The notes under the pieces are model-generated. The model made no database searches, was not told the DNA's origin, and saw nothing but the letters and a program-made list of their open reading frames with translations. From contig OZ199840.1 of NCBI GenBank assembly GCA_964304625.1, positions 4,402,001 to 4,466,000 of the forward strand: DNA of 64,000 nucleotides, written 5' to 3'. How positions within the stretch are numbered: position 1 is the first letter of the stretch; every line of letters starts with the position of its first letter. This document shows, one piece after another, positions 1 through 12,336 of this stretch. The translations under genes were made by a program, and so were the position numbers. The DNA is from Kudoa neothunni (Eukaryota > Cnidaria).

Positions 1-1313
1 GGATAAAGCGGTGTTGATTTTAGGACCACTTTTAGGAGGCCCGCCTGTGTGAGATGTCACCTTTTTTTCATACTGAGGATCTAACACCGAACGCAAACGA
101 TTAATTTAAAATTATATCCGTAAATACTAATCGATTTAATTGGAGAGTCAGTATCTTTTCTAATAAATAAATTCAACAAACCAATTTAATCCATTCTTCT
201 ATTACTTTTTGTCGGGGGATTTGTTGCTGATATTCGAGTTGGATGCGCTTCGGTGAGAAGAGCAAGACGTGACGGTGATTGACTTGGATATAGATTCGCT
301 CGGGGAGCTTTCAGTCCATATATTCTTGGTTGCCTCCAAGCATTCATCAGCAAATTCCTGCGCAATACTACCATCTAAATATTAAATCAATACAACGCCG
401 CTAATTAAAGTCAGCACTTTTCTTATCAGTTGGAGTGGATTGTTTGGCGTAAGCGAAACCATGGTCGTTTTTCACGTCTATCAATTTTGTTGGCCGCATC
501 CGACACATCCTTTCTTCTTCCAATGACATAGAAAGTGGACGAATTTCTCGTTCTCATTATACGACACTAGGTTGTAGCCATCGGCAGTTTTATTGAATCT
601 GTTTTCCTGATCGCCATCCCTTATAATCATTGTTTCTATTGGTTGGTTTCAAATATTAAAGCATTCGTATTTTGAGAATTATTTCCAAAATCACTTGTTG
701 ACGATTCCAGATTCGAAATATTTAATTTTCGCTTCTGTCTCAATTTTTTATACCGGTTGGAATCGACAATCACAATTTTGTATGTGATTTTTGCGAGGAT
801 CTCATTCAAATAAGACTCACCCATGTAGATCTGAGATTGGGTTCCCACAATCTTTATGGGGGATCGATTTGTCACTAGATCGTTGATCGAATAATGAGTG
901 GTGGTGGTGGTGGTGGTGTGTGAAGAGAGCTCAACGTAAATTCTACAGGAACAATCAAATTGCTTCAATACATCAACACATCAGAATCATCACGTCCAAA
1001 CATCAATTGGTGGTTGATCTCTACATTACCTCGCTCCACTACACACTTCGTATTTGCGTAGAGTGTTTTTTGAGTATTTTGTCAGATACAATCCTTTGTA
1101 CGATGGAACATCCATTTCTTTCTCAAAAACACTGGATGTATCATTGATAATTGGCGTACAAATGCGTTCACTCTCTTGGTCTTGGAGCTGCAAATGCAAC
1201 CGCTGCACCACTGTCCTCCGTTTTCGTCGTAGATGGTTGTAGATTTTCAACAGCACCCACAACCCACCCCCTAAGACTATCGATGTAGTCAAAATTATTT
1301 TTGTTGATGGCAT
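1..1313 (-). CDS. TDRKH/Papi-like membrane KH-domain protein (partial, runs off left edge)
   Basis: Spliced minus-strand gene. Exon 1 is 1313-1030, exon 2 starts at 942, and a GT-AG intron at about 698-636 leads to exon 3. The N-terminus has one hydrophobic anchor (residues about 5-22, around IVLGGGLWVLL) followed by a basic patch (RRKRR), as in mitochondria-anchored TDRKH/Papi. Residues about 70-105 align without gaps to the first KH domain (MxVP start; SGARIYVE versus the family's TGARIDVD), then a KH-type strand and helix (PIKIVGT...YLNEIL). Part of a second KH follows (MIIRDGD, then FYVIGRRKDVSDAAN). Both GXXG loops are degenerate (KYSK, RDGD). A His/Thr repeat lies between the KH strands. 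Family role: piRNA 3'-end maturation on mitochondria; a Tudor domain would be expected outside the window. The frame changes between the two halves of KH2 (about 540-570), meaning a very short intron, a frameshift or decay. Exon structure below position 640 is unresolved, although coding-like stretches continue to position 1. AKAP1 is an alternative. Confidence 0.55.
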
Positions 1314-1349
1314 CCCGCTATTGTGCAACAGAATTGCCGCTCTCACCAA

Positions 1350-4300
1350 CTTAAAAATTACTCAAACTAAGTGGATTAACACTCTCAGGCTGCGCATTAT
1401 TGTCTAATCATCTCTATAGTGATAGGGGTGATTAACATTTGTTGATCAATATAGAAATAGATGCATATGTAGAACATGATAAATAAATTACAGTTCAATA
1501 TTCAGTCATTCTAACTCGATAATTTGTTCTACAACCGATTACCTATTTTTGGATTAATGTAGATGTGGTGTATGTCCCTACTATTGTACATTGGATTGTT
1601 TTGATTTTGGTGTTATAGGTTAACTACTTATGCCGGAAACTTACTTTTCAGTTATTTCTTCTAAGCGCTCTCTAGAATTGGTGCTAGTCCTTACGAAATA
1701 ATAAACAAACAAAATTATTTATTTTCTAATTTAAAAATGATAGTAGATTAATTTTTAATGAAAAATTGAATGTATGAGACGGGAAATTTATTTTGAAAAT
1801 GCAAAATAAGCCACCATGTGAAAATTATTTCATGTGGTGCTTGCGCTGTAATCAAAAATATAATTTTTATTAACATGTGTATTGCTTTATTTGAATGAAT
1901 AGCAAAAAATGTAATGATGAAATTTAAGTTTTTTAATGATAACCGATAAAGAACTGAATTAAGGAATTTTTTATGTGTGAAATATTTCGGATTAATTCAC
2001 ATCTCACGGCACTATCAATACCGAGGATAGTTGGTCATTATTTCACATTAAAATTTTCTGTTGTATTCTTTTTGATAATAAGTTTGAGTCAAATATAGAA
2101 ATAATCATGTATAATTAATTATCGTTAATATTGGAGAGAGAATTTTTTAAAAGTGCTAAAATTATTTGCATTTTAATATGTAATCGCAAAGTGTTTGACT
2201 GAAAACTTTATAACTCTTTTATTCGTATTATTATCAACAAATTAAAATATTTCCCTACGAAACATCCTAATTTGTTCGCAATGAACCAATAAATAATTGT
2301 CTCATTATAAAATACTGATGTTGGAATAAAAACAAAATTGTTTACTTAATTTTATTACAATTTATAATAATTATGTTTTGTAATTTTTAAACCGCACAAT
2401 TGATAGAAAGTTAAACAATTTGAAATTTATTATTGTGCGCATGTGCACTGTAAAATTAGCGATTTAAATTGCTATACGCTTATCTCCCATTAATTTAAAT
2501 AGTTTTTAATCATTATAAGTCATATTGAATAAAATATAAACTTTTTAGATAAATAAGATTTCATGTTGATAAATTAATTTACACATACATTAAAATAGCC
2601 GGCACAATATTTAAATTTTGATCTCAAATATTTGTTTCATAATTTATTTTTATTCATCATTTTCTCAAGAGTTACAGTATACTTTAAATTGACTGACTTT
2701 TTATTATAATAAATAACTTCTTATCGTTTCAAGTAAAATCCATTTATTTATTTTTTGTTTAAAAATAATATTGACTCATATCTTTATTTAAATTCAAGAA
2801 ATTTGAACTACATACTGTTCATCTTATTTTTTACAGAAACTTTCTTATAGTGTATAATGAATCGGTCGAATTTGGGTATTTGTTTTATTAGTGCCATTAT
2901 GTATTGAAGATATCGTATAAGTACCTTCACGCGTACAATAATTGTATGATGAAAATAGAAAATAAATGCTCAAAAACTTCATGCAATAACAAGATAAATA
3001 TTACGTCTGAAATAAATAGTATTGGTTTCGTGAAAACTTAAATCTATATGACTTTTATTAGCATAAAAATTTGTTCTGTAAATGCTTTTCCACTATTCTT
3101 TTATAGATAAGTCTATACATACATAAAATCCCTTGTTTGTATGTGTTCGTCTAGCTATGCATGAGCGACATAATTCACTCTCAATCAAGATAAATTTGTA
3201 GAGCTTTTAAAATTTTAATAAAATACCCCTTTATTTAATATTAACATTTTCAAAATGGTCAAATCATTGAAAAATTAGCGTTTCATATACAGTGCAACCT
3301 CAGAATTCGACCAAAAATTTTGAGTCAGAAATATTTTTGAGTTCGAACAAATAGAAAGGGTATTCAGAACAAATCCAGTCGGAGCAAAAAATAGAGAAAA
3401 GAAATTCTGGAAGGAGATTTTCGCAATCAAATTGTGCGAACATCATTGAAAGAAAACCCTTTACAATCTATCGTATGACGACCAAAAAATATTTATCCTA
3501 TGTAACATGTGGATAATAAGGGTTGTAATCCACCAATCATATGAGCGGTCGAGTGACGAGCGGTATGGCACCACCGCTTTTAATGCTAATAACACAGGTT
3601 CAAATCCCAATTCGGAGCTTGTGTTACATCTTATAACGCATTTTTATTATTATATTTAATATTTGTTATATTTTATATTTTATAAAAACAAGGCATGCTT
3701 GTTTGTTGATTAATAAGAATAAAAATATTCATTTATTTCACGAGAGATGCGGATTAAACTAATTTTCATTGTTTAACATGGGAAAAATTTATTCGGAGTT
3801 CGAACAAATCGCAAGTCGAACACACTTGTAGAACAGAACGGATTATGGTCGAAGTCTGAGGTTGCACCGTGGTTTTTAAAATTCTCAAGCAAACTAAACG
3901 ACTTTAAAAATAGGATTAACATACGCTCATCTCAAAATGATGATCAGTTGAAGTTAACATTTTTCTTATATATTAACATTATCTGCCAACTTAATTGTAT
4001 CATCAATCTGTATTAAGAAATACAGTAATGGATCGGTCGTACGTAATCCTCATGGTGATGGGGGAATTGTACGTATTACTGGTCTCGGCTGGATAGTACG
4101 TACTTTTTGAGCAAACGCACAAAAAAATAATTAATCATAAAACTAACCATAACATCAATATTAATGAAAAGAAAATTATATTTTTTGTTTAAAATTATAA
4201 TTTAGACATAAATAAACATCTGGAATATAATCAGACCTTAACTCCCACTTTTTTGAACCATGATGTTAAAAATAGTTGCCAAGCCCTTCTAAATAAAATA

Positions 4301-4970
4301 AGGCCATCTCTGAAAGGCTCAATTTTTTATCAATAAAATCATCATCCGTTTCTGAATTATTGGGGGATTGTCATTTCTATGAATTAGAGAGGACATCATT
4401 ATAAACCATATTATTACGCATCTACAACATGTGTCTATATTTATCCTTCATTTTTCAACTAGCTATCACTTTGATGTAACTTTAAAAACTTACTAATTGT
4501 TTAATCGTAGTAAAAAAGGAAGAAAACGCTTAATTTAATCACGCAGTCAAAGCAAAACGATTTGTACGACCGATTCTCACGTGACTTTTCATTTTTCTTC
4601 TTTTGTACTAATTATGCTCATAAATTATTTAAAGCGAGTAATAATAACATTAAATCATTTGAAATACGAGATAACTTTTAATATGTAAAACAACTAATGT
4701 ACGTACGACCGGTCCATTACTCATTACTCATTATTGTACTGTAGTGTTTATAGCTGTTTGTAGGAAAAAAGCGTATTAATAGTTAGTTTAGTTCAAGTGG
4801 GAATAATCCAAACGATAAAAGTTGATCATCATAAGTCTTAGCTTAGCTTAGCGATATTGATTTTACAATTTTTGATGTTCACTTAACAAATTCTTCAAAA
4901 GGGGAAATTTAAAATTTTTTTTATTTAATCCTTTCGTCTATGGATTTTAACATTTTTCTGTAGTTTTAGA
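1350..4970. other. AT-rich intergenic region
   Basis: No convincing coding exon on either strand. It holds one pogo-like MITE (listed separately) and otherwise low-complexity AT-rich sequence. A TGCGCA core lies at about 1391-1397, upstream of the minus-strand KH-protein gene. Confidence 0.6.
3290..3869. mobile_element. pogo/Tigger-like MITE with embedded tRNA-like module
   Basis: Near-perfect terminal inverted repeats of about 23 bp: CAGTGCAACCTCAGAATTCG at the left and its complement (CGGTGCAACCTCAGACTTCG when read inward) at the right. A TA dinucleotide precedes the left end; the right flank is diverged. No transposase remains. The interior at about 3510-3625 resembles the centre of the elements at 10.4 and 36.5 kb and contains a pol III B-box-like GGTTCAAATCC at 3597-3607. 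Confidence 0.7.
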
Positions 4971-5750
4971 ATGCATTTCAATGCGGAATATACCAAAGTC
5001 CAGGAGAAGCTGTAAGTCTGTTTTAGTACAAACAAACCTATCTATTATATATAATAAAGTTACCAGATTAACTCTTTGTTTGCAAGGTAAAACCTCTGGC
5101 TCACTTTATTTGATAAGTTGTGGAGTTATGCTAAGTTAAACCACCCCCATTAGCGTTGTAAGCATCGCAAGACGAGTAAGTCTATCCCTCTTTATCTTTC
5201 TATGGTAATGTGGGAGTTTAACCCCTTAAATATCCTCGTTTGTAGAGCAACCACCATCCGAAACCCTCTCCATAAATCCATAAGGACTTGAGTTCTACAG
5301 AGATCTCAATCCCATTGATGCATTCCCGACGATTCAAACATCTAATTCAACCTCCTCTGCTAGATCAAACTATAACTGCATACGAAATTACAGTTATAAC
5401 TTTAATGCAATTGCACTCTAACAACAGCTCCGATCACGAGACAGAGACACACTCGTACGATAATTGTAGTCTGATCAACAGCAGGTTTTGACTCCAGTCA
5501 CCACACCGCTTAGCTATCCGTTATCGGCAATTGCGGGTGTGTCACAAACAACATTGAGAGTGAATTCCAGCTACAGCTTCTATTACATAATGAATTAGGT
5601 CGCAAAACGCAGAAGCAGTAACCTCATAAGGATAGTGGCTTGAACATTAAGCCTTCAAAGTCGAAATAGATGGCTAGACACCGTCTTATCTGTCCATTAT
5701 TACTATCAGGAAAGCACGATTTTCCATTATTTTGAGGTAAATTTTATTCC
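4971..5750 (+). other. possible multi-exon gene or gene remnant, unrecognised
   Basis: A start codon at 4971 opens a short exon (MHFNAEYTKVQEKL) ending at a good GTAAGT donor. Plausible short exons follow (beginning near 5056, 5165 and 5244) and keep a frame through ATTIRNPLHKSIRT to a stop near 5297. Two further coding-like but unjoined stretches lie at about 5300-5410 (DLNPIDAFPTIQTSN) and 5490-5600 (LTPVTTPLSYPLSAIAG). No domain is recognisable and I could not join all the pieces in one frame. It may be a rapidly evolving gene, a pseudogene or chance. Confidence 0.25.
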
Positions 5751-6297
5751 TCTCCTTGGTTTCGAAACTTAATGCTTATATCGCTCTGGCTCGTTTCTAT
5801 TAAATTATTTAACATCTTCTGAGTTGTGTTCTTTCGGTCCCCTACTCAAATTTAAATAATTATCATCAATTATAACATATTGACAATTTTATTTGAGAGT
5901 TAAAAGAACTTTTTTTTCATTCAAATTAACATGATAAATTAATCCAATCATTTTAAATTCATATTTAGAGTGCAACGACTCTACACAACGCATCTCCCTT
6001 TCCTATAAACAGTGCACCACACAAAACAAATTAATTTAGCAGAAATCTAACGCTCCAACAATAAATAGATAAATAGATAAATAGGAAATAAAAATATTAA
6101 AGTTGCTAATTTTTGTAGTGAAGTAATTATCAATGTAAAATATTTAGAAATATTATAGTCGTCTTATAAATTGTTGTGTTATAGTATTGCCAACTAAAAA
6201 ATATTAATCAAAAATCTCGTAAGAGCGAGACAAATAACGCATCAACAAACAACAATGAAAGATAGACAAGTTGTTTCTATTGTTTTAGTGAACCAGC
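5751..6297. other. intergenic, short tandem repeat near 6060
   Basis: AT-rich spacer with no coding signal. It contains a few copies of AATAGATA at about 6060-6085 and ends at the stop codon of the minus-strand NAP1 gene. Confidence 0.6.
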
Positions 6298-7886
6298 TCA
6301 ACATCTTTTATTGCCTTTTTTCCCGCGATGAATATGACTGGAGGTAGCATTGCATGGTTTGTTTTTTCCCACATTTGCTCCGGGTCCCGCCACATTGAAC
6401 GTTTTTAGATGGTTAGAGAGATCAACAACATCCTCATCCTCGTCATATCCTAGAATATCAGCATCCGCTTCCAACTCGTCGGACATAGAGTCACATTCCT
6501 ACGCAGAGCAAGTCAATACCAACCAACTCAATGAAAGTGAATAGCTAACCGAAAGATTCATGTCACAGCCGACAGGACCAACGAAAAAGTGTAACGACTA
6601 AAAAGAATAAACACAACGACTAACTGTAACTGGGATACTCTTCGAATAACCACATTAGCAATCCACTCACCAAGAAGATAATCCAAGTCTGGGCATTGAC
6701 CGAGAACTCCAGCTTCAAATTGACCATCTTTTTTTACAGGGTTATCAAAAAAATTGAAAAAAGATTCTTTTTTCATTTGTTTTGTGACAGTTCTCACTTT
6801 CTGTGTTCCTACATCAATAAATCAATCAACCATGTGGCACAGTATGATAAAAGTACTTTTATGACGTTGGGTTTTGACCACCTTTTCTACTGTGACATTT
6901 CTTCCCTCGTTCCAATCGATGGTACAACTAGATAAAATTCAATATGAAAAATAACAAACACACACAATCCTACCCAACAGTATCGTAACAGTATGGAGCA
7001 CCTCTTCCATCAAGAGCGTCTTTCAGTTGCACATCGAACGTCAACTTGAAATATTTGTACAACACCTAGATAAATCAATCAATCACTTCAATTCCAGGGA
7101 GGAATGTGGGCTGTAGTAGATTACAGTGTTTGTGAAATGTGGGTTCTTTTTGAACTCGAATTCAATAACCATCCCCTAAATCGATCATCTTATTGTAAAA
7201 GTGGGAATCTATCCAACTCACAATGTCTTTAAAATCAGGATATATTGGCGAAAAAGAGTCATCAGTAATGGTGATAGATCTCACATCGGTTATGTAATTA
7301 AGTACAGGTTCATCTTCTTCCTAGAATAGTGTAAGATGAAGCGTTTAAATAGATAGAAAAATTGATGCAGCTTATCGTAATAAATTGATCACCATAATAA
7401 ATTCGGCAACATCCTGACAGTTTAATAGACATTCTGCCCAGTAAACCACGTCATCTAATCACACATATTACACTCGTAGAAAAAAAAACCAATTTATCAT
7501 CTACCTTTGTCATCGATGTTGGCCACAATTTTCTTGATCTATATATCGTCATTAGATTCAAGATTGATCCAATAAGTAAATTTTAATACTTCTTCAGCAG
7601 ATTTATCAAATATTGTGTCATATTTCTTTCTTAATTGCCAAATCTCACGCTCAAAATCATTTTCCACTTTCATTCTTTCTTCCTATTTATCGAAAAAGTT
7701 TGATAACCAATCACATCGACATATCCATACAAAAATTGCCACCAAAGGATTAACATGTTCTGGTAAATTATCAAGAATATTCACATCCTCAGTTCTAAAA
7801 CTACTGTGACGAATTCAATTGATAATCGTCTAATACAGTTCAAAATCTGTATTGTTCGACAGAGGATCACCAGAATTACTATCCAT
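6298..7886 (-). CDS. NAP1L: nucleosome assembly protein 1-like histone chaperone
   Basis: Spliced minus-strand gene of about ten small exons from ATG at 7886-7884 to the stop at 6298. Reading in order: an acidic N-terminus; DNLPEHVNPLVAIF, matching the first NAP helix; the long dimerisation helix (EERMKVENDFEREIWQL, RKKYDTIFDK); VVYWAECLLNCQDVAEFI; EDEPVLNYITDVRSITI; IEFEFKKNPHFTNTV, corresponding to the family's LEFHFEPNDYFTNEV; TIDWNEGRNVTVEKV; then KVRTVTKQMKKESFFNFF, almost identical to the NAP1 signature. The tail (DELEADADILGYDEDEDVVD) is acidic as usual and ends in an unusual basic, Cys-terminated segment (HRGKKGNKRC). The family shuttles H2A-H2B and assembles nucleosomes in cytoplasm and nucleus. 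Introns are about 35-60 bp. A GCATGCGC motif sits 12-19 bp upstream of the ATG. Exon edges in the middle are approximate. Confidence 0.85.
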
Positions 7887-7897
7887 TATTTATTCAA

Positions 7898-7905
7898 GCG
7901 CATGC
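7898..7905 (-). promoter_or_regulatory. NRF1-like GCATGCGC motif upstream of NAP1
   Basis: Palindrome-like CpG-containing octamer 12-19 bp before the start codon, within GTCGCATGCGCTT when read on the minus strand. The same octamer lies just upstream of the rhomboid and AMPK start codons. It resembles the animal NRF1 consensus (YGCGCAYGCGCR). Confidence 0.45.
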
Positions 7906-8930
7906 GACACATGTACGCTTAGGTGCCAGTTTCGAATAAAACCATCTTTGAACGAGACTTTCCGCGTGTCAGCAACCTGTACTTAATTTCTCATTTAATG
8001 AGCGTACATTCAAACGATTTTAGGCTTTTTTTCAAGGGACTATAAAGCTAATTACACACTCATATTAAGCTATTTATTTTGCATGGTAATTAAAAAATAT
8101 GTTAAAAAATGATTGTTTTGCAGTATTATTGGTCTATTAAATAAAGTCAATTGTATAATTTAATCGAATGGTATTCAATCTAATTAAAAATTATCACAAT
8201 AATGATGTTTGTGTGATAACAAAATTAAGATAGTCAATTCCACATAGTAACAAAATAATCCCACCACGTTGCTGAGGGATCAAAATAGGTGTGCAGTTTC
8301 TGTACACGTTAAAGTTAACTCAATAATATTCTAGTAGTTGTGATGTATTTTTTCCAATCCAATCCAATCCAATCCAAAATTAAATTAATTTTTTGAATAA
8401 AACAAAATTAAAAAAGATGTCTATTTGTGTACATCAATTCAATCCTCTGTGTCTATAGAACGAGTATGGCATTTATAACAGATTCTAAACATAAAAATTT
8501 ACTTGCTAATTATACTTAAAATTGGGGGGGGGGGAGATTCAAATACTATTAGTGCTTGCAATTATGAGTTTTTGGTTAAAATGTAGAATAATAGCCGTAG
8601 TCCAAAACAGCGACTGTGATAAAAATCGATCTTGTCGATTATCTGAATATTTTTTATTAATCACTGTTTCGTCACCAGCAGGCTATTTTCGGCATTATAT
8701 TTGTTTTCAATATTAGTTGATGTAATAAATTTTTGAAATAATTGTTAACTCCTCGCAGTTATTTCAACAGGCCGTGTCGTATAATCGAGCGATAAAGCAT
8801 ACTTTATCTCGCGTAAAATTTGAATGTAACAACTATGATTTTTTATCGATTATCGTATTTCATCCTCAGCTATTGCTAATTATTAACTTCATGCCTGTAA
8901 GAATAGGTTTTCCATATTTTATACCAGCAT
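7906..8930. other. intergenic, simple repeats
   Basis: No gene seen. Contains a CCAAT-type pentamer array (CCAATCCAATCCAATCC) at about 8354-8376 and a run of 11 G at 8524-8534. Short ORFs here lack splice context or family resemblance. Confidence 0.6.
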
Positions 8931-8936
8931 TAATTG

Positions 8937-10130
8937 ATTAACTCTCCGAAAACTTTGGGGTCAAATTGACCCTAAAGTATAATTAAAACCAACATTACTA
9001 TTAGTGTACTCTTTAAAATTTCTCTATTTTCCAAAATCTTTTTACAGTATATAATAATAATATGAAAATAATTTTGATATCATTCGGATTTTTAGGGTCA
9101 AATTGACCCCAAGTTTTTATTTTACGACAATACTATAAAAATATTTTAAAAAATAAAAAAGTGATGTTTTAGGAATTCTATCGAGTCATTCTTTGGTAAA
9201 ATGGTGATTAATATATCATTTAATCTGTGTTAATACCTTACTAATAATCTCGGATCCTGTTCGCAAATGATCGTACGAAGAATATTACATCGCGTTCATT
9301 GTTTTGGTTGATAAGTTGACGATTATATGCCCCTCACGCAACAAAAAGATTGTATAAATTTTTAAAAATTTGAACAATTCTTACATTTCTCCGATGAATG
9401 AACTGAGCAATAGTGTTTATTGCATTATGAGCATGTGGTTTGAGTTTGTTTTATCAATTCCTCGAGGAAAATAGAAAATATTCAATATTCACATCGACGT
9501 CTTTTGGCTATTCGTAAACTGTTAGTCTATGTCCCTAGATCTAGATAGGGTGATTTTGCTCTGTCAATTTTCCTTTTCTGTAGATTTCGGCCCATGCATA
9601 AGAGGTTGATAGAGAACTTGTGCGATTTCCTTTAAAAATATTTTAGTTTCGTCCTTTCGATGGATTAACTGAAATGAGTGTATAAGTGTATTTTTTAAAT
9701 GATTTTAAAGGGATTCTTCAACTCATAATATTTGTGTAACCTGACAAAGGCGGGGTTTCGCGCTAGATTAAGATAAAAAACCCAACTGAAAAAATATTAC
9801 GGTCTACGTGAAAATGAATAATAATTGTTATTTTCGGTTGTGTATTAAATTATTGTTTATCGAAAATTGAAATAATATTTTTCTTGAAAAAGACCACAAA
9901 TTATTATTTTAAACAATAAACCAGCTATTAAACAGTGGCTTACATTCTACGAAAAATTACGTAAAAGATTTAACAGGATTAATTGTTATATTTCACATTG
10001 TTTTACTGAAAAACTAGTTGACAGAATCGAAAACACCAGAAAATTGAATAGATAACAATTTTTAGAATTAGTTTATCAAATAATAATCTGAGGTTAAAAT
10101 GACCCCAAAAGACCTCCCAAGATTTTTTAT
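8937..10130. mobile_element. probable piggyBac-like non-autonomous element
   Basis: Subterminal inverted repeats: TTTGGGGTCAAATTGACC at about 8954 and, inverted, TTTGGGGTCATTTTAACC near 10115-10090. A third copy of the gggtcaaattgacc palindrome is at about 9097. The left end begins TTAACTCTCC, like the TTAA-flanked elements at 25.3 and 29.9 kb. The right boundary is unclear and no transposase ORF is present. Confidence 0.4.
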
Positions 10131-10408
10131 TAGCGACTTTTGAAGGTTAATTGTATAAACTATTACCATTAAATGTTTGATACATATCATAATGATTGAT
10201 TTAAGAAATCTAGGATTAATATCCGAATAAATTATAATGGTTAATCGGAAAATACGGCCATTATTCTGCATTTTAACCAATTTAAAGGGTAAATAGAAAA
10301 AATCTAAAATATAACAAGTCTGATAATTTTGATCGATTTTTTCAATAAAAATAAGTGATAATATCTTATAATTGAGGTTTCCCGCCTCAATTGAAATTTA
10401 ATATTACA

Positions 10409-11412
10409 ATAAACTCTCAGTATTGCGTAACTTTTCGTTGGTCTTAAAAAGTTACGCAACTGCAAGAAATTGAGATAAATTGTGACACGCGCAAACAATA
10501 CAAATAATTATTTTTTAAAAAATATTCGTTAATTTCGCAGGGTTTTTCGATTTTTTGACTCTGTGGTATAATGATAGGTTATAAGGATTTTAACTAAAAT
10601 AAAAATATGCGCAGTCAGCAGAAGAACGGGATGGTATCACCGCCCTCAACAAGCCTAGACAATATGGCATAGTGGTGTTAGGTGTGGCTCGCATACAGTA
10701 GGGGTTGCAAGTTCGAGACCTAGTCCGAGAATTTCTATACTCCTAATACGAAGTTGAGAATGAAGCCTGGAGGAAAGGTAGATCTCGGACGCTCATAAAT
10801 GCTGGGGTACAAGAATGAAATAAACCCCAATAGAGGGTTTCCGCAGAGCTGACGCCCGCATTCAGACGATTTTCTCGGAACAAGTCTGGGTCAGTCCAGA
10901 TATGGTTTTTGCTCCAAAATGAGGATGTTTAGTGTGTTAAGATCTCACACTAACACATAGACGTAAGTCGCCTTAATATGACGTCGCGATGTCTACAGCA
11001 TAAATGAGGAAAGCCTAACGAGCTTGAACTTCACGACCTAACAAGTTTCGCCAGGATATGACCTTTAAAAAAAAAACCGCCCTCAAGCTATGGCTCGAGG
11101 GTTCGAACTCTATCTGCGACTATATTTTAGATTATAATTTTTGTTTCTTCTGATTTTATCTTCAATATTTCCCTGAAAACAAATCGTTTTTGGTTGTTGT
11201 TATGAATTATTTTGAGGATTAAATTGAAAAATTTTAGTTACACACTAGCAGGAATATCAATTTTTCTTTCTTTTCCAATATACTATAGCTTATATAAAAT
11301 TAAACAATTAAAAATGGGTTCGGACTTCGTATATTGTTATTTTTTACCGATGACATTATTAAAAACTATGCCAAAATATACCGAATGGCGCAATACCGAG
11401 ATTTTATTGAAT
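10409..11412. mobile_element. pogo-like MITE with tRNA-like module, split by a SINE
   Basis: Left end AAACTCTCAGTATTGCGTAA (10411-10430) is matched by an inverted right end GCGCAATACCGAGATTTTAT (11388-11407). The interior is homologous to the element at 36.49-36.87 kb and its distal part to that at 18.2-18.43 kb. The tRNA-like centre (GGTATCACCGCCCTCAA ... GGCTCGAGGGTTCGAACTC) is interrupted by the SINE at 10650-11075. Age is suggested by divergence between the copies. Confidence 0.6.
10650..11075 (+). mobile_element. tRNA-derived SINE with target-site duplication
   Basis: Pol III A box TGGCATAGTGG at 10665-10675 matches TRGYNNARNNG exactly. B box AGTTCGAGACC at 10710-10720 differs from GGTTCGANNCC at one base. 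The spacing is typical of tRNA. The body is about 350 bp and ends in an A-run. The unit is flanked by an 11-bp direct repeat ACCGCCCTCAA (10639-10649 and 11076-11086), a classic LINE-mobilised signature. It splits an older MITE. Confidence 0.8.
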
Positions 11413-11460
11413 ATTAAAATTATAGTTATCAAACAAAACGTTTTCAGTTATACCTTTTAA

Positions 11461-12336
11461 TGAATATTTTAGACAATAAATAAACCTTTCTTACTTACTT
11501 ATGGATTCTCTTCTTGCTATAATTTTTCTTGTTTTGCCTACAAAATTCAATGTGAAATTTAGTTTATCCTATAAAAGAAATGCAAATCTTATTCGGAGTC
11601 AGGAATTGTTGTCATAGATTATACCTTGATGCACAAACGTAATTCTGTTCTAACGAAATATCATAGATATTAATTTTTTGAAACATTGTTGTCTAAAATG
11701 AGAATATAGATCATCCATTAATTTTCTGAGTATCTATTTTAATTATTGACACTGTGCTTCTCAACTATCAATGATGGTTGAAGTTAAGTAGTTACTTAGA
11801 TAAATAGTGTATTCAGTAACCATCAAGCCATGCCTAATGTTCACCAATTAAACCGGATATTAATTCTTACAGTTAAATTAATTATTGATTACAACATGTT
11901 ATACTACTTTTTCAATTATTAATAAAATTAGATATTTATGTATGGTAATTTTAATGGTAATTGTACCATTCATTGTTCGGATAAAATCAATGCGGTTTTA
12001 GCGCTGTTTAATTTATTTCGATATAAATATAAATTTGTTGAGTAATTTCTTTTACTTTTTATCTTTAAAATAACATTAATTTAGAATATTTTAGAATATA
12101 TTTTGCTATGTGGAATAATTGATTTGTAATATAAACAATTTTACCTAATGAATACACTTATAATATTCCTATGAAAATTGATATGGTACAAATCAATATA
12201 TCAGAAAATAATTATCGTTATTAACTATTTTTATATTTCTTAATTCAATTTCCCCTTCACCCGAAAAGCTTGGATCATAATATGCCATTCATAAGCTCGA
12301 ATTTAATCATTGATTACTATAATACTATTTATCACG
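11461..12336. other. 5' flank of surface-protein gene A
   Basis: Homologous to 45310-46194 upstream of gene B. Before about 12110 the two flanks are visibly diverged, with many substitutions and indels. From about 12111 to the start codon they are almost identical. No coding exon is seen. Confidence 0.7.

Noticed and set aside
900-922. GTG-repeat as a functional microsatellite
   Set aside because: It encodes the His/Thr run in the KH-protein exon on the minus strand.
6350-6935. Plus-strand open frames opposite NAP1
   Set aside because: Antisense shadows of NAP1 exons.
10665-10730. Possible tRNA gene
   Set aside because: A and B boxes are present but no acceptor stem closes and the unit ends in an A-run with target duplication; it is a SINE head.
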